This document shows, piece after piece, positions 51,328 to 60,141 of a stretch of DNA of 64,000 nucleotides. The notes beneath the pieces are model-generated. The model was not told where the DNA came from and ran no database searches. It was given only the letters and a program-made list of their open reading frames with translations. Location: the NCBI RefSeq assembly GCF_030409305.1, contig NZ_JAUFPQ010000031.1:76570-140569 (forward strand), given 5' to 3'. This stretch comes from Halomonas maura. Its GTDB lineage: Bacteria > Pseudomonadota > Gammaproteobacteria > Pseudomonadales > Halomonadaceae. Made by a program: the position numbers and the translations under genes. Position 1 is the first letter of the stretch. Each line of letters starts with the position of its first letter.

Positions 51328-52436
51328 GCGTCTACATCACCAGCACCGGCCACCATCTGCCCGGCGAGCCGGTCGACAACGCGCACATCGAGGAGGTGCT
51401 CGGCCGGGTCCACGGCCGGCCCAGCCGGCTGAAGCGGCGCATCCTCAAGTCCAATGGCATCCAGACGCGCCACTACGCCATCGACGCCGAGCACCGCACC
51501 ACCATCGGCAACGCCGCCATGGCCGCCCGGGCGGGCGAGGACTGCCTGGCGCAGGGCTACCTGGCCAAGCGGCGCATCGAGATGCTGAGTGTGGCCACCA
51601 GCCAGGGCGACCTGGTGCTGCCGGGGTTCGGCAGCATGGTGCAGGCCGAGCTGGGCGTGTCGGACGTGGAGCTCAACACCAGCCACGGCATCTGTTCGAG
51701 CAGCATGATGGCGCTGAAGGCGGCCTACACCGGCGTGAAGGCGGGCGAGCACGGCAACGCCCTGGTCATCGCCAGCGAGCTGGCCTCGCGGCTGTTCAAG
51801 GCCAGCCGCTACGAGGCCGCCGGGGCGGAGGTCGACTTCGACGCCGAGTTCCTGCGCTGGATGCTCTCCGACGGCGCCGGGGCCCTGCTGCTGGAGACGC
51901 GTCCCCGGGAGCTGTGCTTCCGCATCGACTGGATCCGCGGCATGTCCCACGCCGATGCCTTCCCGGTGTGCATGAGCGTCGGCCGACCGGCCGGCGGCGA
52001 GGGCCACGCGAGCTGGCAGGACTACCCCACCTACGCCGAGGCGGAGGCCGCCGGCGCCTTGCTGATCCGCCAGGACGTGCGGCTGCTCGACAACCTGGTC
52101 AAGCTCGGCGTGGACGGCCTGCTGCGGCTGATCGACGAGGGCCGGGTCGCGGTGGACAAGCTCGACCACCTGCTCTGCCACTACTCCTCGCATCACTTCC
52201 GCGGCAAGATCTTCGACATGCTCAGCCAGGCCGGGGCGGCCATTCCCGAGGAGCGCTGGTACACCAATCTCTATACCCGAGGCAACACCGGCTGCGCCTC
52301 GCTGTTCATCATGCTCGACGAGTTCCGCCGCACCCAGCGCTACCGCGAGGGCGACACCCTGCTGTGCTTCGTGCCCGAGAGCGGTCGCTTCAACAACGTC
52401 TACATGCACCTGACGGTCGTCAAGGAGTCGTCATGA
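51324..52436 (+). CDS. Beta-ketoacyl-ACP synthase III-like enzyme
   Basis: A 370-aa thiolase-fold condensing enzyme. The nucleophile Cys124 is in NTSHGICSSSMMALKAAY; His286 (LLCHYSSHHFRG) and Asn321 (TRGNTGCASLF) complete the Cys-His-Asn set. It starts a chain or joins acyl groups; FabH itself lies in fab operons and has a different context, so a special acyl substrate is likely. Gene starts and stops overlap on both sides by 4 nt. Residues 31-60 (GRPSRLKRRILKSNGIQTRH) match the KASIII N-terminal part seen in OleA-like and hydrocarbon or pigment clusters only loosely. Confidence 0.85.
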   Translation: MSVYITSTGHHLPGEPVDNAHIEEVLGRVHGRPSRLKRRILKSNGIQTRHYAIDAEHRTTIGNAAMAARAGEDCLAQGYLAKRRIEMLSVATSQGDLVLPGFGSMVQAELGVSDVELNTSHGICSSSMMALKAAYTGVKAGEHGNALVIASELASRLFKASRYEAAGAEVDFDAEFLRWMLSDGAGALLLETRPRELCFRIDWIRGMSHADAFPVCMSVGRPAGGEGHASWQDYPTYAEAEAAGALLIRQDVRLLDNLVKLGVDGLLRLIDEGRVAVDKLDHLLCHYSSHHFRGKIFDMLSQAGAAIPEERWYTNLYTRGNTGCASLFIMLDEFRRTQRYREGDTLLCFVPESGRFNNVYMHLTVVKESS

Positions 52437-53128
52437 ACAGCGTCATGAACCATCGGGTCACCACCCAGGCCGGGCAGGACTGCCTGCAGGGGCTGATGCG
52501 CATCTGGTTCGATTTCGAGCGCCAGCTGGGACGCGTTCCCGTGATCCAGCGTCTCGAGCGCGGCCGCTTCACCCTGGAGGACTATCGCCACCTGCTGCTG
52601 CACCTGCGCCAGCAGGTGGTCGAGGGCGCGCGCTGGATCACCCGCGGCGCCTCGAGCTTCGACCGCGACTTCACCGAGGTTCGCGCGATGGTGATCGGCC
52701 ATGCCGGGGAGGAGCACCGCGACTACGAGATGCTCGAGGCGGACTACGTGGCCGCCGGCGGGGAACGCCGGGCCATCGTCGAGGGCGAGCGCAATGCCGG
52801 CAGCGAGGCCCTGCACGCCTTCATGATGTACCGGGCGAGCCAGCCCAACCCCGTGGACCTGATCGGCGCCATGTGGATCATCGAGGGGCTGGGCCAGAAG
52901 ATGGCCAGCGACTGGGCGCGCCGGGTCGACGACGCGACCGGCGGCGACGGCGGCTACACGCGCTTCATGCGCTATCACGGCGAGAACGACGACGCCCACC
53001 TGGACAAGCTGTATGCCCTGCTCGACCGGGTCTGTCGCGATGCGGCCGACCGCCGGGCCATCCTGCGGACCGCCCGGGTCGTGGCCCGGCTCTATGCGCT
53101 GCAGCTCGAGGAGGTGGACCATGACTAG
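52433..53128 (+). CDS. Heme-oxygenase-like (HDO-type) diiron protein
   Basis: A 231-aa all-helical protein of the TenA/heme-oxygenase fold with a metal motif: His182-x3-Asp186-x2-His189 (YHGENDDAHLDKL) matches the C-terminal ligands of diiron oxidases such as UndA and CADD, and Glu151 (IIEGLGQKM) fits the preceding ligand. HAGEEHRDYEML (90-101) probably supplies the rest, though exact ligands are uncertain. Such enzymes can cleave or oxidise fatty acids and amines with O2. It overlaps both neighbours (4 and 8 nt). Confidence 0.75.
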   Translation: MNSVMNHRVTTQAGQDCLQGLMRIWFDFERQLGRVPVIQRLERGRFTLEDYRHLLLHLRQQVVEGARWITRGASSFDRDFTEVRAMVIGHAGEEHRDYEMLEADYVAAGGERRAIVEGERNAGSEALHAFMMYRASQPNPVDLIGAMWIIEGLGQKMASDWARRVDDATGGDGGYTRFMRYHGENDDAHLDKLYALLDRVCRDAADRRAILRTARVVARLYALQLEEVDHD

Positions 53129-54005
53129 CCGGCGCAGCCCCTTCCTGCGGGCCCTGGAAGTCGACGACTCGCTGCCCATCGAACCCGAGGCCATGCGCCT
53201 GTGGCTCGCCGACCTCGAGCGCCCGACCCGCTGGTGGCTGCGCCCGCTGCTGCAGGGACTGCTCGGGGCGCTGCTGCATTTACTCTGGTTCCTCAAGCGC
53301 CTGCCGCTGCCCCAGTTCCGGGCCCACGGGCTGCTGCAGCGGCTGATCTGCTGGTTCTGTACCCATGCGGTCAGCCCCGAGGCCAACCTGCTGATCCTGC
53401 GCCACTTCGCCACCGAGTCGAACGTGATCAACTTCCTGGTCGATAACGGCGAGGCGGCGGACGTCGCCCCGCTGGCGCTCTATCCCCGGTGTATCCGGGA
53501 CATGCGGGAGGCGAGCTTCGTCGACCACGACCAGGAGCTGTTCCGCGCCTTCGCGGCGATGGGCCACTGGCGAGCGCGTCCGGCCCCGCTGGCCCCGGAA
53601 ACCCTGCGCTGGACACACTGGCGGCCGATCGCCATGGCGGACTTCAGGGTCCGCCGGCGGCGCACCCAGGTGCTGGACTTCGAGAGTGCCCATGGGCTGT
53701 TCATGTGCCTGTTCTGCCTGCTGCTGACCCGGGAGGAGTACCGCGACGCCATCAACGGCTTCAACCTGGACCAATCGCTGGCCATCCGCATCGGCCAGCT
53801 GATCGGCGACCCGGGCCTGGCCGAAATGGCCTACAACAAGTACCCGCATTACCTGGTGGGGCCGTGGAACCTCAGTCAACGCTTCCTGATGCATGGCTTC
53901 TTCACCGAGTACCTCTACGCGCGACTGGAGGGGCTGCGACAGGCGTCGGCAGGAGTGCCTCGCTCGGCGCAGCGCCCGGCCGGCCGCCAGAGTTACACGA
54001 CGTGA
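53121..54005 (+). CDS. Protein of unknown function, fourth gene of lipid-type operon
   Basis: A 294-aa protein with a hydrophobic, amphipathic stretch at about 38-60 (WWLRPLLQGLLGALLHLLWF) that probably binds the membrane. Conserved-looking patches include EANLLILRHFATESNVINFL and LALYPRCIRDMREASFVDHD, then FNLDQSLAIRIGQLIGDPGL. The ATG at 53121 overlaps the previous stop and is preceded by GAGGAGG. No family was recognised. Its tight coupling suggests it works with the KASIII-like and HDO proteins. Confidence 0.7.
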   Translation: MTSRRSPFLRALEVDDSLPIEPEAMRLWLADLERPTRWWLRPLLQGLLGALLHLLWFLKRLPLPQFRAHGLLQRLICWFCTHAVSPEANLLILRHFATESNVINFLVDNGEAADVAPLALYPRCIRDMREASFVDHDQELFRAFAAMGHWRARPAPLAPETLRWTHWRPIAMADFRVRRRRTQVLDFESAHGLFMCLFCLLLTREEYRDAINGFNLDQSLAIRIGQLIGDPGLAEMAYNKYPHYLVGPWNLSQRFLMHGFFTEYLYARLEGLRQASAGVPRSAQRPAGRQSYTT

Positions 54006-54080
54006 CATTTCCCGGGGCCTTGACCATATTATCCGGGTGCGCCAGGCGCACGGCCTCTCATCGCAAGGGATAAAGGGATT

Positions 54081-54761
54081 ATGTCGATCTATCGCAAGGC
54101 TGCGCTCGTGGCCCTTCCACTACTGTGCTACACGGCGGGGGCCCAGGCCCTGGAATGGGAAGCTGCCCCCTCCTACGGCACCGTGAACCTCGTCTCCGGG
54201 TTCCAGCCCGACCCGCACCGCACCAGCCTCACCGCGGGCGGCAACCGCTCCGCCGACGAAGCGGGTCGCAACTGCAGCGGCTTCGTCAGCGACAAGCCCG
54301 ACCTGGACCTCAACTACGAGGCCGGCCAGCACGTGCTGAGCATCTTCGTGGAGTCCCCGGCCGACACCACCCTGGTGGTCTACGACGGTGCCGGCAACTG
54401 GCACTGCAACGACGACTACTCCACCGCGGCCGGCAGCAACCCGGGCATCAAGTGGAACAATCCGCCATCCGGCAACTACAACATCTGGGTCGGCACCTAT
54501 GCCGCCGGCGAGCTGCAGGACGCCGTGCTCAGCATCTCCGAGGCCAGCCCGTCCTGGGGCGCCAGCAACGCCAGTACGGACAGCCGCACCGGCGGCATCG
54601 AGTGGGGGGACAACACCAGCCGCTGGGCCAACGACGGCGAGTGCGACGACCCGCGCTTCGGCGGCCCCGGGGTGCACTCGCTCAACATCGACGAGGACCG
54701 CTACCACGACGCCAGCGACTGCCGCGGCCTCTACGAGCAGGGCCAGGTCTACCTGAAGTGA
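54081..54761 (+). CDS. Secreted protein with PPC-like and Cys-rich C-terminal domains
   Basis: A 226-aa exported protein (signal peptide 1-23, LPLLCYTAGAQA). Residues ~25-155 resemble a peptidase pre-pro-type beta domain: GFVSDKPDLDLNYEAGQHVL, SPADTTLVVYDGAGNWHCND and SGNYNIWVGTYAAGE. Residues ~165-226 carry EWGDNTSRWANDGECDDPRF and DRYHDASDCRGLYEQG, a Cys/Asp module seen in other marine gammaproteobacterial secreted proteins. Role unknown. It lies 75 bp after the lipid-type operon with a weak ribosome site (AAGGGATAAAGGG). Confidence 0.7.
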   Translation: MSIYRKAALVALPLLCYTAGAQALEWEAAPSYGTVNLVSGFQPDPHRTSLTAGGNRSADEAGRNCSGFVSDKPDLDLNYEAGQHVLSIFVESPADTTLVVYDGAGNWHCNDDYSTAAGSNPGIKWNNPPSGNYNIWVGTYAAGELQDAVLSISEASPSWGASNASTDSRTGGIEWGDNTSRWANDGECDDPRFGGPGVHSLNIDEDRYHDASDCRGLYEQGQVYLK

Positions 54762-54774
54762 GCCGGCCGTGATC

Positions 54775-54801
54775 CCGCTGCCGGCCACCGGCCGGCAGCG
54801 G
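54775..54801. terminator. Bidirectional terminator hairpin
   Basis: CCGCTGCCGGCC and GGCCGGCAGCGG form a perfect 12-bp stem with a 3-nt loop, between the stop of the secreted-protein gene and the convergent DUF3422 gene. Confidence 0.75.
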
Positions 54802-54807
54802 ACCCGC

Positions 54808-56043
54808 CTAGTGTTGCTTGACCCGCCAGATCCGCCACGCCAGCAACCCGATGACCAGCACCGCCAGCGGGCCGAATACCCCGGCGGCGACGCGCGGCTC
54901 GATGGGCATGCCCAGGGCCCCCAGGCTCTCCAGGGCGAGCTTGATCAGGCTGAAGATGTAATAGCTGATGACGATGATCGACAGGCCCTCGACGGCCTTC
55001 TGGATCTTCAGCTGGCTGCTGGTGCGCTCGTTGAGGCTCTTGAGCATCTCGGCGTTCTGCTCCTCGATCTCCACCTGGGCGCGGGTTCGCAGCAGGTCGT
55101 TGAGGCGCGCCACGTTCGTGGCCAGCTGCTCCTGGCGGCGGTCCACCGCGGCGCAGTAGCGCACCGTGGGCAGGAAGCGTCGCATCAGGAAGACCCCCAG
55201 CCGCTGGCAGTCGCCGACCCGGGTCTCGCGCAACTCCTCCACCCGGGTGAAGACGATCCTGGCGTAGGCCTCGGTGGCGCTGAAGCGGTGACGACTGCGG
55301 GCGCCGCTGCGCTCGAGGCGGGCGGAGAGCGAGGCGATGGCAGCCAGCAGCGGGCGCGGCCCCTCGGAGCCGTCCTCGGCATTGCGGTCGGAGAGCTCGC
55401 CCAGCTCGGCCTCGAACCCCGCCAGCTCGCTGCCGAGCCGCTTGGCCTGGGGCAGCGCCAGCGAGGCCATCATGCGGTAGGTCTCGATCTCCAGCAGCCG
55501 CCGTGCCATGCGCCCCAGGCGGAAGTCATTGAGGGCACGATTGACGATCAGCAGCCGATTGACGCCCTGCGCGTCGAGGCGAAAGTCGCTCCACACCGTG
55601 GCATCGCCACCGCCGATGCGCGACCCGGCGGGGTCGCGAAACCCGCAGGCCTCGGTGTCGCTGCCCCAGGAGGCCTGTGACTCGACCAGGATCACGGTGG
55701 CGTTGATCAGGGCTTCCCGGTGGGCCTCGGCGATCTCGGCCAGGCGCGGCGGGGGCGGCGGCCAGATCTCCCCGTCGGCTGCCCTGGGCACCATCAGGGT
55801 CAGGGTGAAGAACTCGGTATGCCGCTCCCACTTCAGCACCTGGCCATCCTCGAGGGTCAGGATGCCCTGCACCGCACCGGGGGCGAGGCTGGTCCCGGCC
55901 AGCTCGCAGAGGCGCGTGATGATGCCGTCGCAGACACCGTCGGTGTCGAGGAAGGCGTAATGGTGGAGGTGGGCCGGCTCCGAGAAGTAGATCGACGGGC
56001 GGGCATGGAGCTCGTTGTGCAGTTGCTCTCGCTGGGGATGCAT
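54808..56043 (-). CDS. DUF3422-family membrane protein
   Basis: A 411-aa protein with the DUF3422 N terminus: LHNELHARPSIYFSEPAHLH and HYAFLDTDGV, then KWERHTEFFTLTLMVP. Two hydrophobic segments lie at the C terminus (about 345-368 and 383-405), preceded by a coiled-coil region (QVEIEEQNAEMLKSLNERTS). It is probably anchored in the inner membrane by its end. The family is uncharacterised. The ATG at 56043 gives the usual length; the longer frame has no ribosome site. Confidence 0.88.
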   Translation of the reverse strand: MHPQREQLHNELHARPSIYFSEPAHLHHYAFLDTDGVCDGIITRLCELAGTSLAPGAVQGILTLEDGQVLKWERHTEFFTLTLMVPRAADGEIWPPPPPRLAEIAEAHREALINATVILVESQASWGSDTEACGFRDPAGSRIGGGDATVWSDFRLDAQGVNRLLIVNRALNDFRLGRMARRLLEIETYRMMASLALPQAKRLGSELAGFEAELGELSDRNAEDGSEGPRPLLAAIASLSARLERSGARSRHRFSATEAYARIVFTRVEELRETRVGDCQRLGVFLMRRFLPTVRYCAAVDRRQEQLATNVARLNDLLRTRAQVEIEEQNAEMLKSLNERTSSQLKIQKAVEGLSIIVISYYIFSLIKLALESLGALGMPIEPRVAAGVFGPLAVLVIGLLAWRIWRVKQH

Positions 56044-56395
56044 GGTCGGGTCCGAAGGGGATGGGTAGACCGAGACTAAGGTCCAATCCCCGTCGGGCCA
56101 ACCGCCGCCCTCAACGCGGCGCGACCCGACGGGCCCGCCTTGCCGCCCCCCCGGCTGTGGAATCAACGGCTTGCAATGCCCTGCCAAGGATAGCGAAGCA
56201 GCGACGACCGGCCGACTGCGTCCTTTTGCCCCACCCGGCCTCAGGGCACGCGACTCACAGGCGCCGGCTCCCCACAGCGGGCCGGTAGCGGTCATATCAT
56301 CGCTTGGTCATCCTTTGACGCAACACTGTGAGCAGTTTGCGGCACGAGCCCTCGTCTTGCCCAGTCCCGCCACCCCATCATCGCCCGGAGTCAGC
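56044..56395. other. Spacer between DUF3422 and chrA genes
   Basis: A 352-bp gap between divergent genes. The AT-richer patch at 56290-56335 is the likeliest promoter area for chrA. I found no obvious operator or coding sequence. Confidence 0.4.
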
Positions 56396-57595
56396 ATGAC
56401 CGACAGCCATCGCGCCGGCGAGGTCTTCCGCGCCTTCCTGCTGCTGGGGCTGAGCGCCTTCGGCGGTCCCATCGCCCACCTGGGGTACTTTCGCCACGAG
56501 TTCGTCACCCGTCGAGGCTGGCTCGACGAGCACGCCTACGCCGATCTCGTGGCGTTGTGCCAGTTCCTGCCCGGCCCGGCCAGCAGCCAGGTGGGCTTCG
56601 CCCTGGGCCTGCTGCGCGGCGGCCCCCTCGGTGGCCTGGCGGCCTGGACGGCCTTCACCCTGCCGTCGGCGCTCCTGCTGATGCTGTTCGCCCTGGGTGC
56701 GGCCAGCCTGGAGGGGCCGCTGGGCAGCGGGCTGCTGCATGGCCTGAAGGTGGTGGCGGTGGCCATCGTCGCCCACGCGGTCTGGGGCATGGCCCGGACC
56801 CTCTGCCCCGACCGGGCGCGTGCCACCATCGCCGTGGCGGCTGCCCTGCTGGTGATCGCGGCGGCGGGTCCCGGCGGCCAGGTGTTGGCCATCGGGCTCG
56901 GCGGCCTGGCGGGGCTGGCCTGCTGCCGCGGGGACGGCCAGGCCAGGCCCCCGGTGCCGGGCTTCGCCATCTCGCGCCGGACGGGGCTCGCCTGCCTGGT
57001 CGCCTTCGTCGGGCTGCTGCTGGGGCTGCCGCTGCTGGTCCAGGCGGGCGCCGGCCAGGGCGTGGCCCTGGTGGATGCCTGCTACCGGGCGGGCGCCCTG
57101 GTGTTCGGCGGCGGGCATGTGGTGCTGCCGTTGCTGGAGGCCGAGGTGGTGCGGTCCGGCTGGGTGGCCGCCGACGACTTCCTGGCGGGCTATGGGGCGG
57201 CTCAGGCGATCCCCGGCCCACTCTTCACCTTCTCCGCCTACCTGGGCATGGTCATGGGCCCTGCGCCGGGCGGGGTGCTCGGCGCGCTGCTGGCGCTGGT
57301 GGCGATCTTCGTGCCGGGGCTGCTGCTGCTGGTGGGCACGGTCCCGTTCTGGAACGCCCTGCGCGCGAGACCCGCCGTCCAGGCGCTGATGCGCGGCGCC
57401 AATGCCGCCGTGGTGGGCCTGCTGGCGGCGACGCTCTATCAGCCGGTGTGGACCAGCGCCATCCTCGGCCCGGCGGAGTTCGCCCTGGCCCTGGTGGGCT
57501 TCACCCTGCTGTCGGTATGGCGGCGGCCGGCCTGGTTGGTGGTGCTGGTCTGTGGCCTGGGGGGCATGGCGCTGGGGCTGCCCTCGCCGCCGTGA
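56396..57595 (+). CDS. chrA: Chromate transporter ChrA
   Basis: A 399-aa membrane protein with two homologous CHR halves. LGLSAFGGPIAHLGYFRHEF and CQFLPGPASSQVGFALGLLR are the N-terminal half, and GALVFGGGHVVLPLLEAEVV with AAQAIPGPLFTFSAYLGMVM the C-terminal half. It exports chromate using the membrane potential and confers resistance. The ATG at 56396 has GGAG six bases upstream. No ChrB regulator is next to it. Confidence 0.93.
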   Translation: MTDSHRAGEVFRAFLLLGLSAFGGPIAHLGYFRHEFVTRRGWLDEHAYADLVALCQFLPGPASSQVGFALGLLRGGPLGGLAAWTAFTLPSALLLMLFALGAASLEGPLGSGLLHGLKVVAVAIVAHAVWGMARTLCPDRARATIAVAAALLVIAAAGPGGQVLAIGLGGLAGLACCRGDGQARPPVPGFAISRRTGLACLVAFVGLLLGLPLLVQAGAGQGVALVDACYRAGALVFGGGHVVLPLLEAEVVRSGWVAADDFLAGYGAAQAIPGPLFTFSAYLGMVMGPAPGGVLGALLALVAIFVPGLLLLVGTVPFWNALRARPAVQALMRGANAAVVGLLAATLYQPVWTSAILGPAEFALALVGFTLLSVWRRPAWLVVLVCGLGGMALGLPSPP

Positions 57596-57611
57596 GGCCA
57601 GGGAACCGCTT

Positions 57612-57637
57612 GCCGGTGGGCGGCGAGCGCCACCGGC
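57612..57637. terminator. Hairpin between convergent chrA and DUF3581 genes
   Basis: GCCGGTGG and CCACCGGC form an 8-bp stem with a GC-rich loop. No T run follows; a modest candidate terminator for both genes. Confidence 0.4.
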
Positions 57638-57652
57638 GATGGCCGTTCCGGG

Positions 57653-58366
57653 TCAGGCCTCGGCTTCGTGGGCCGACTTGAGCCGGTAGAACTCCTCGAC
57701 CACCTCGTCCATGGCCGCGGCGTCGTAGGGGCACAGGCCACTCACCACCAGCTTCTTGGAGCCGGTACCGACCTCCTCGCCGCCGGCGATGATGCGGAAC
57801 TCGAGCAGCGCATCGCCACGCTTGCCGGTCACCGCCAGGGAGGAGTCGACCAGTTGCAGGCCAGGCGCGATGCCGTCCAGGCGCTCCAGGGCAAAGCCCA
57901 TGCTGTCGTAGATGACCAGTGGGCGCCTGGGGTTGAACATCACGCCCTGGTCTTCCATCAGCGGCTTGAGGTAGTGCGGGAAGTTCTTCCCCGAGAAGGC
58001 CACGTAGCAACGGGTGAAGGCCTCGACCACGGCTTCGTCGTGGGTCACCTCACCGTTGCGCTCCGCCTCGAGATAGCACTTGCCGCCGTCGTCACGCACG
58101 CGAATCAGGCCATCGTCGTCCTCGGCGAAGGTCAGCGGGACGTTGTCCCCCACCATGCTCAGGAAGCGGAAGGTCATGCGCTGGGAGAGGCCGAAGCGCG
58201 CCAGCACCAGGGCGAAGAGCAGATCACCCGGCACGCAGAAGCGGCGTGCGTCCGGGTTATGGATGGGGTTGAAGTCACCGGCGACACGCTTGGCAAAACG
58301 GCTGGCCTGCTCTGCGGAGATGCAGAGGCGTGAGCCCGTGCGCGAGTGGTAGTCATCGAGAAACAT
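57653..58366 (-). CDS. DUF3581-family protein
   Basis: A 237-aa cytoplasmic protein. It matches DUF3581 through SAEQASRFAKRVAGDFNPIH, then NPDARRFCVPGDLLFALVLA, a hot-dog-like arrangement with D-x-NPIH. KNFPHYLKPLMEDQGVMFN is the other conserved block. The NPIH-type motif recalls MaoC-type hydratases, but activity is not known. The ATG at 58366 is used; the promoter region faces nhaD. Confidence 0.85.
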   Translation of the reverse strand: MFLDDYHSRTGSRLCISAEQASRFAKRVAGDFNPIHNPDARRFCVPGDLLFALVLARFGLSQRMTFRFLSMVGDNVPLTFAEDDDGLIRVRDDGGKCYLEAERNGEVTHDEAVVEAFTRCYVAFSGKNFPHYLKPLMEDQGVMFNPRRPLVIYDSMGFALERLDGIAPGLQLVDSSLAVTGKRGDALLEFRIIAGGEEVGTGSKKLVVSGLCPYDAAAMDEVVEEFYRLKSAHEAEA

Positions 58367-58565
58367 GCGTCTTGAGCCTGCCCTGAGTCATTGGCGTTGC
58401 GATGGTGCGCCCGGTCGCGACCGGAAGGGGCAGATGATGCCATAAATTCCCCCTCGGCGGGGGATCGAATCGCGGCGAGCTGCCCGGGATCAGGGAAGCG
58501 CCGGAAGGCTTCCGCCCCCTACCAAAGGGGCAGTCCAGAAAGCGTTCCGATTCAGCACGATATGG

Positions 58566-58571
58566 TAAAAT
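58566..58571 (+). promoter_or_regulatory. Extended -10 element of the nhaD promoter
   Basis: TG-G-TAAAAT at 58563-58571 is an extended -10 sequence about 40 bp before the nhaD start. The -35 region (CGTTCC near 58543) is poor, which is common with extended -10 promoters. Confidence 0.4.
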
Positions 58572-58613
58572 TCGCGCGTTTTCGAACCCTTTCACCCACT
58601 TTCTGCTCATTGG

Positions 58614-60110
58614 ATGAACACCGCCATGCTGACCACCTGTTGCTCCCCCAGCATGCCCAGGCACCCCGCTCGATGGCCTGGCTGTCTGATTCTCTTCCTC
58701 TCGCTCGTCGCTTTCGCCTCTCCCGCCGTCGCTTCCCGAGGTGAGCTCGACCTGACCACCTCCTTCGTCGGCCTGCTGGCCGTGGTGATCTTCGTCCTCG
58801 CCTATGCCCTGGTCATGGCCGAGGAGAAGATCCACATGCGCAAGTCCAAGCCGGTGCTGGTGGCGGCCGGCATCATCTGGGGCCTGATCGGCTGGGTCTA
58901 TGTCAAGGCCGGGATCCCGGCGGAATCCGAGCACGCCTTCCGCACCACCCTGCTGGAGTTCACCGAGCTGATGCTCTTCCTGCTGGTGGCGATGACCTAT
59001 ATCAACGCCATGGACGAGCGTCGCGTCTTCGATGCCTTGCGCGCCTGGATGGTACGCAAGGGCTTCAGCTACCGGACCCTGTTCTGGATCACCGGCCTGC
59101 TGGCCTTCGTCATCTCGCCGGTGGCCGACAACCTGACCACCGCCCTGCTGATGTGCGCGGTGGTCACCAAGGTGGCCGAGGGCGACAAGCGCTTCATCAA
59201 CCTGGCCTGCATCAACATCGTGGTCGCCGCCAATGCCGGCGGCGCCTTCAGCCCCTTCGGCGATATCACCACCCTGATGGTCTGGCAGGCGGGCATCATC
59301 CAGTTCCAGGAGTTCTTCGAACTGCTGGTGCCGTCGTTCGTGAACTTCATCATCCCCGCCGTGGTGATGAGCGCCTTCATCAAGAATCGCGTCCCGGCGA
59401 GTCTCGAGGAGGACGTGCCGCTCAAGCGCGGTGCGCGGCGGATCATCCTGCTGTTCCTGGTCACCGTGGCCACCGCCGTGGGCTACCACACCCTGCTGCA
59501 CCTGCCGCCGGTGCTGGGCATGATGACCGGGCTCGGCTACCTGCAGTTCTTCGGCTACTACCTGCGCCAGAGCCTGCCGCGCTCCCTGGAACGCAAGCGC
59601 AGCCTCTACACCCGGCGCGGCGACTGGAAGATGCTCGAGCAACTGGGCAGCGTGGTGCCCTTCGACGTCTTCAACCGCGTGGCCCGGGCCGAGTGGGACA
59701 CCCTGCTGTTCTTCTATGGCGTGGTGATGTGCGTGGGGGGCCTCGGCTTCATGGGCTACCTCGGCCTGCTCTCGGATGCGCTCTACACCGGCTGGAACGC
59801 CACCTGGGCCAACGTCGCCCTGGGCGTGATCTCGGCGGTGGTCGACAACATTCCGGTGATGTTCGCGGTGCTGACCATGGAACCGGACATGTCCCACGGT
59901 CACTGGCTGCTGATCACCCTCACCGCCGGCGTCGGCGGCAGCCTGCTGTCGATCGGCTCCGCGGCCGGGGTGGCGCTGATGGGCCAGGCCCGCGGCAACT
60001 ACACCTTCATGGGACACCTGCGCTGGTCGCCGGTGATCGCGCTGGGCTATGTCGCCAGCGTCCTCGCCCACCTGTGGATCAATGCCGCCAGCTTTAGTAC
60101 TTTCGGCTGA
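58614..60110 (+). CDS. nhaD: NhaD-type sodium/proton antiporter
   Basis: A 498-aa protein with ~12 hydrophobic segments after a signal-like N terminus. LAFVISPVADNLTTALLMCA near residue 160, NAGGAFSPFGDITTLMVWQA near 205 and AVVDNIPVMFAVLTMEPDMS near 408 are the NhaD hallmarks with ion-binding Asp and Asn residues. It extrudes Na+ and Li+ in exchange for protons, vital for salt- and alkali-tolerant Halomonas. There is no strong ribosome site at 58614; an ATG at 58626 is an alternative. A terminator follows at 60118. Confidence 0.95.
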   Translation: MNTAMLTTCCSPSMPRHPARWPGCLILFLSLVAFASPAVASRGELDLTTSFVGLLAVVIFVLAYALVMAEEKIHMRKSKPVLVAAGIIWGLIGWVYVKAGIPAESEHAFRTTLLEFTELMLFLLVAMTYINAMDERRVFDALRAWMVRKGFSYRTLFWITGLLAFVISPVADNLTTALLMCAVVTKVAEGDKRFINLACINIVVAANAGGAFSPFGDITTLMVWQAGIIQFQEFFELLVPSFVNFIIPAVVMSAFIKNRVPASLEEDVPLKRGARRIILLFLVTVATAVGYHTLLHLPPVLGMMTGLGYLQFFGYYLRQSLPRSLERKRSLYTRRGDWKMLEQLGSVVPFDVFNRVARAEWDTLLFFYGVVMCVGGLGFMGYLGLLSDALYTGWNATWANVALGVISAVVDNIPVMFAVLTMEPDMSHGHWLLITLTAGVGGSLLSIGSAAGVALMGQARGNYTFMGHLRWSPVIALGYVASVLAHLWINAASFSTFG

Positions 60111-60117
60111 GTTGCTC

Positions 60118-60141
60118 GCCCGGCGGTCTCACCCGCCGGGC
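60118..60141 (+). terminator. Terminator after nhaD
   Basis: GCCCGGCGG and CCGCCGGGC form a 9-bp stem with a 6-nt loop, followed by TTAGTCTTC, 8 bp after the nhaD stop. Confidence 0.75.

Noticed and set aside
52433..53128. TenA thiaminase as the identity of the third operon gene
   Set aside because: The fold is shared, but the H-x3-D-x2-H metal motif and the lipid-type context favour a diiron HDO protein; no thiamine genes are near.
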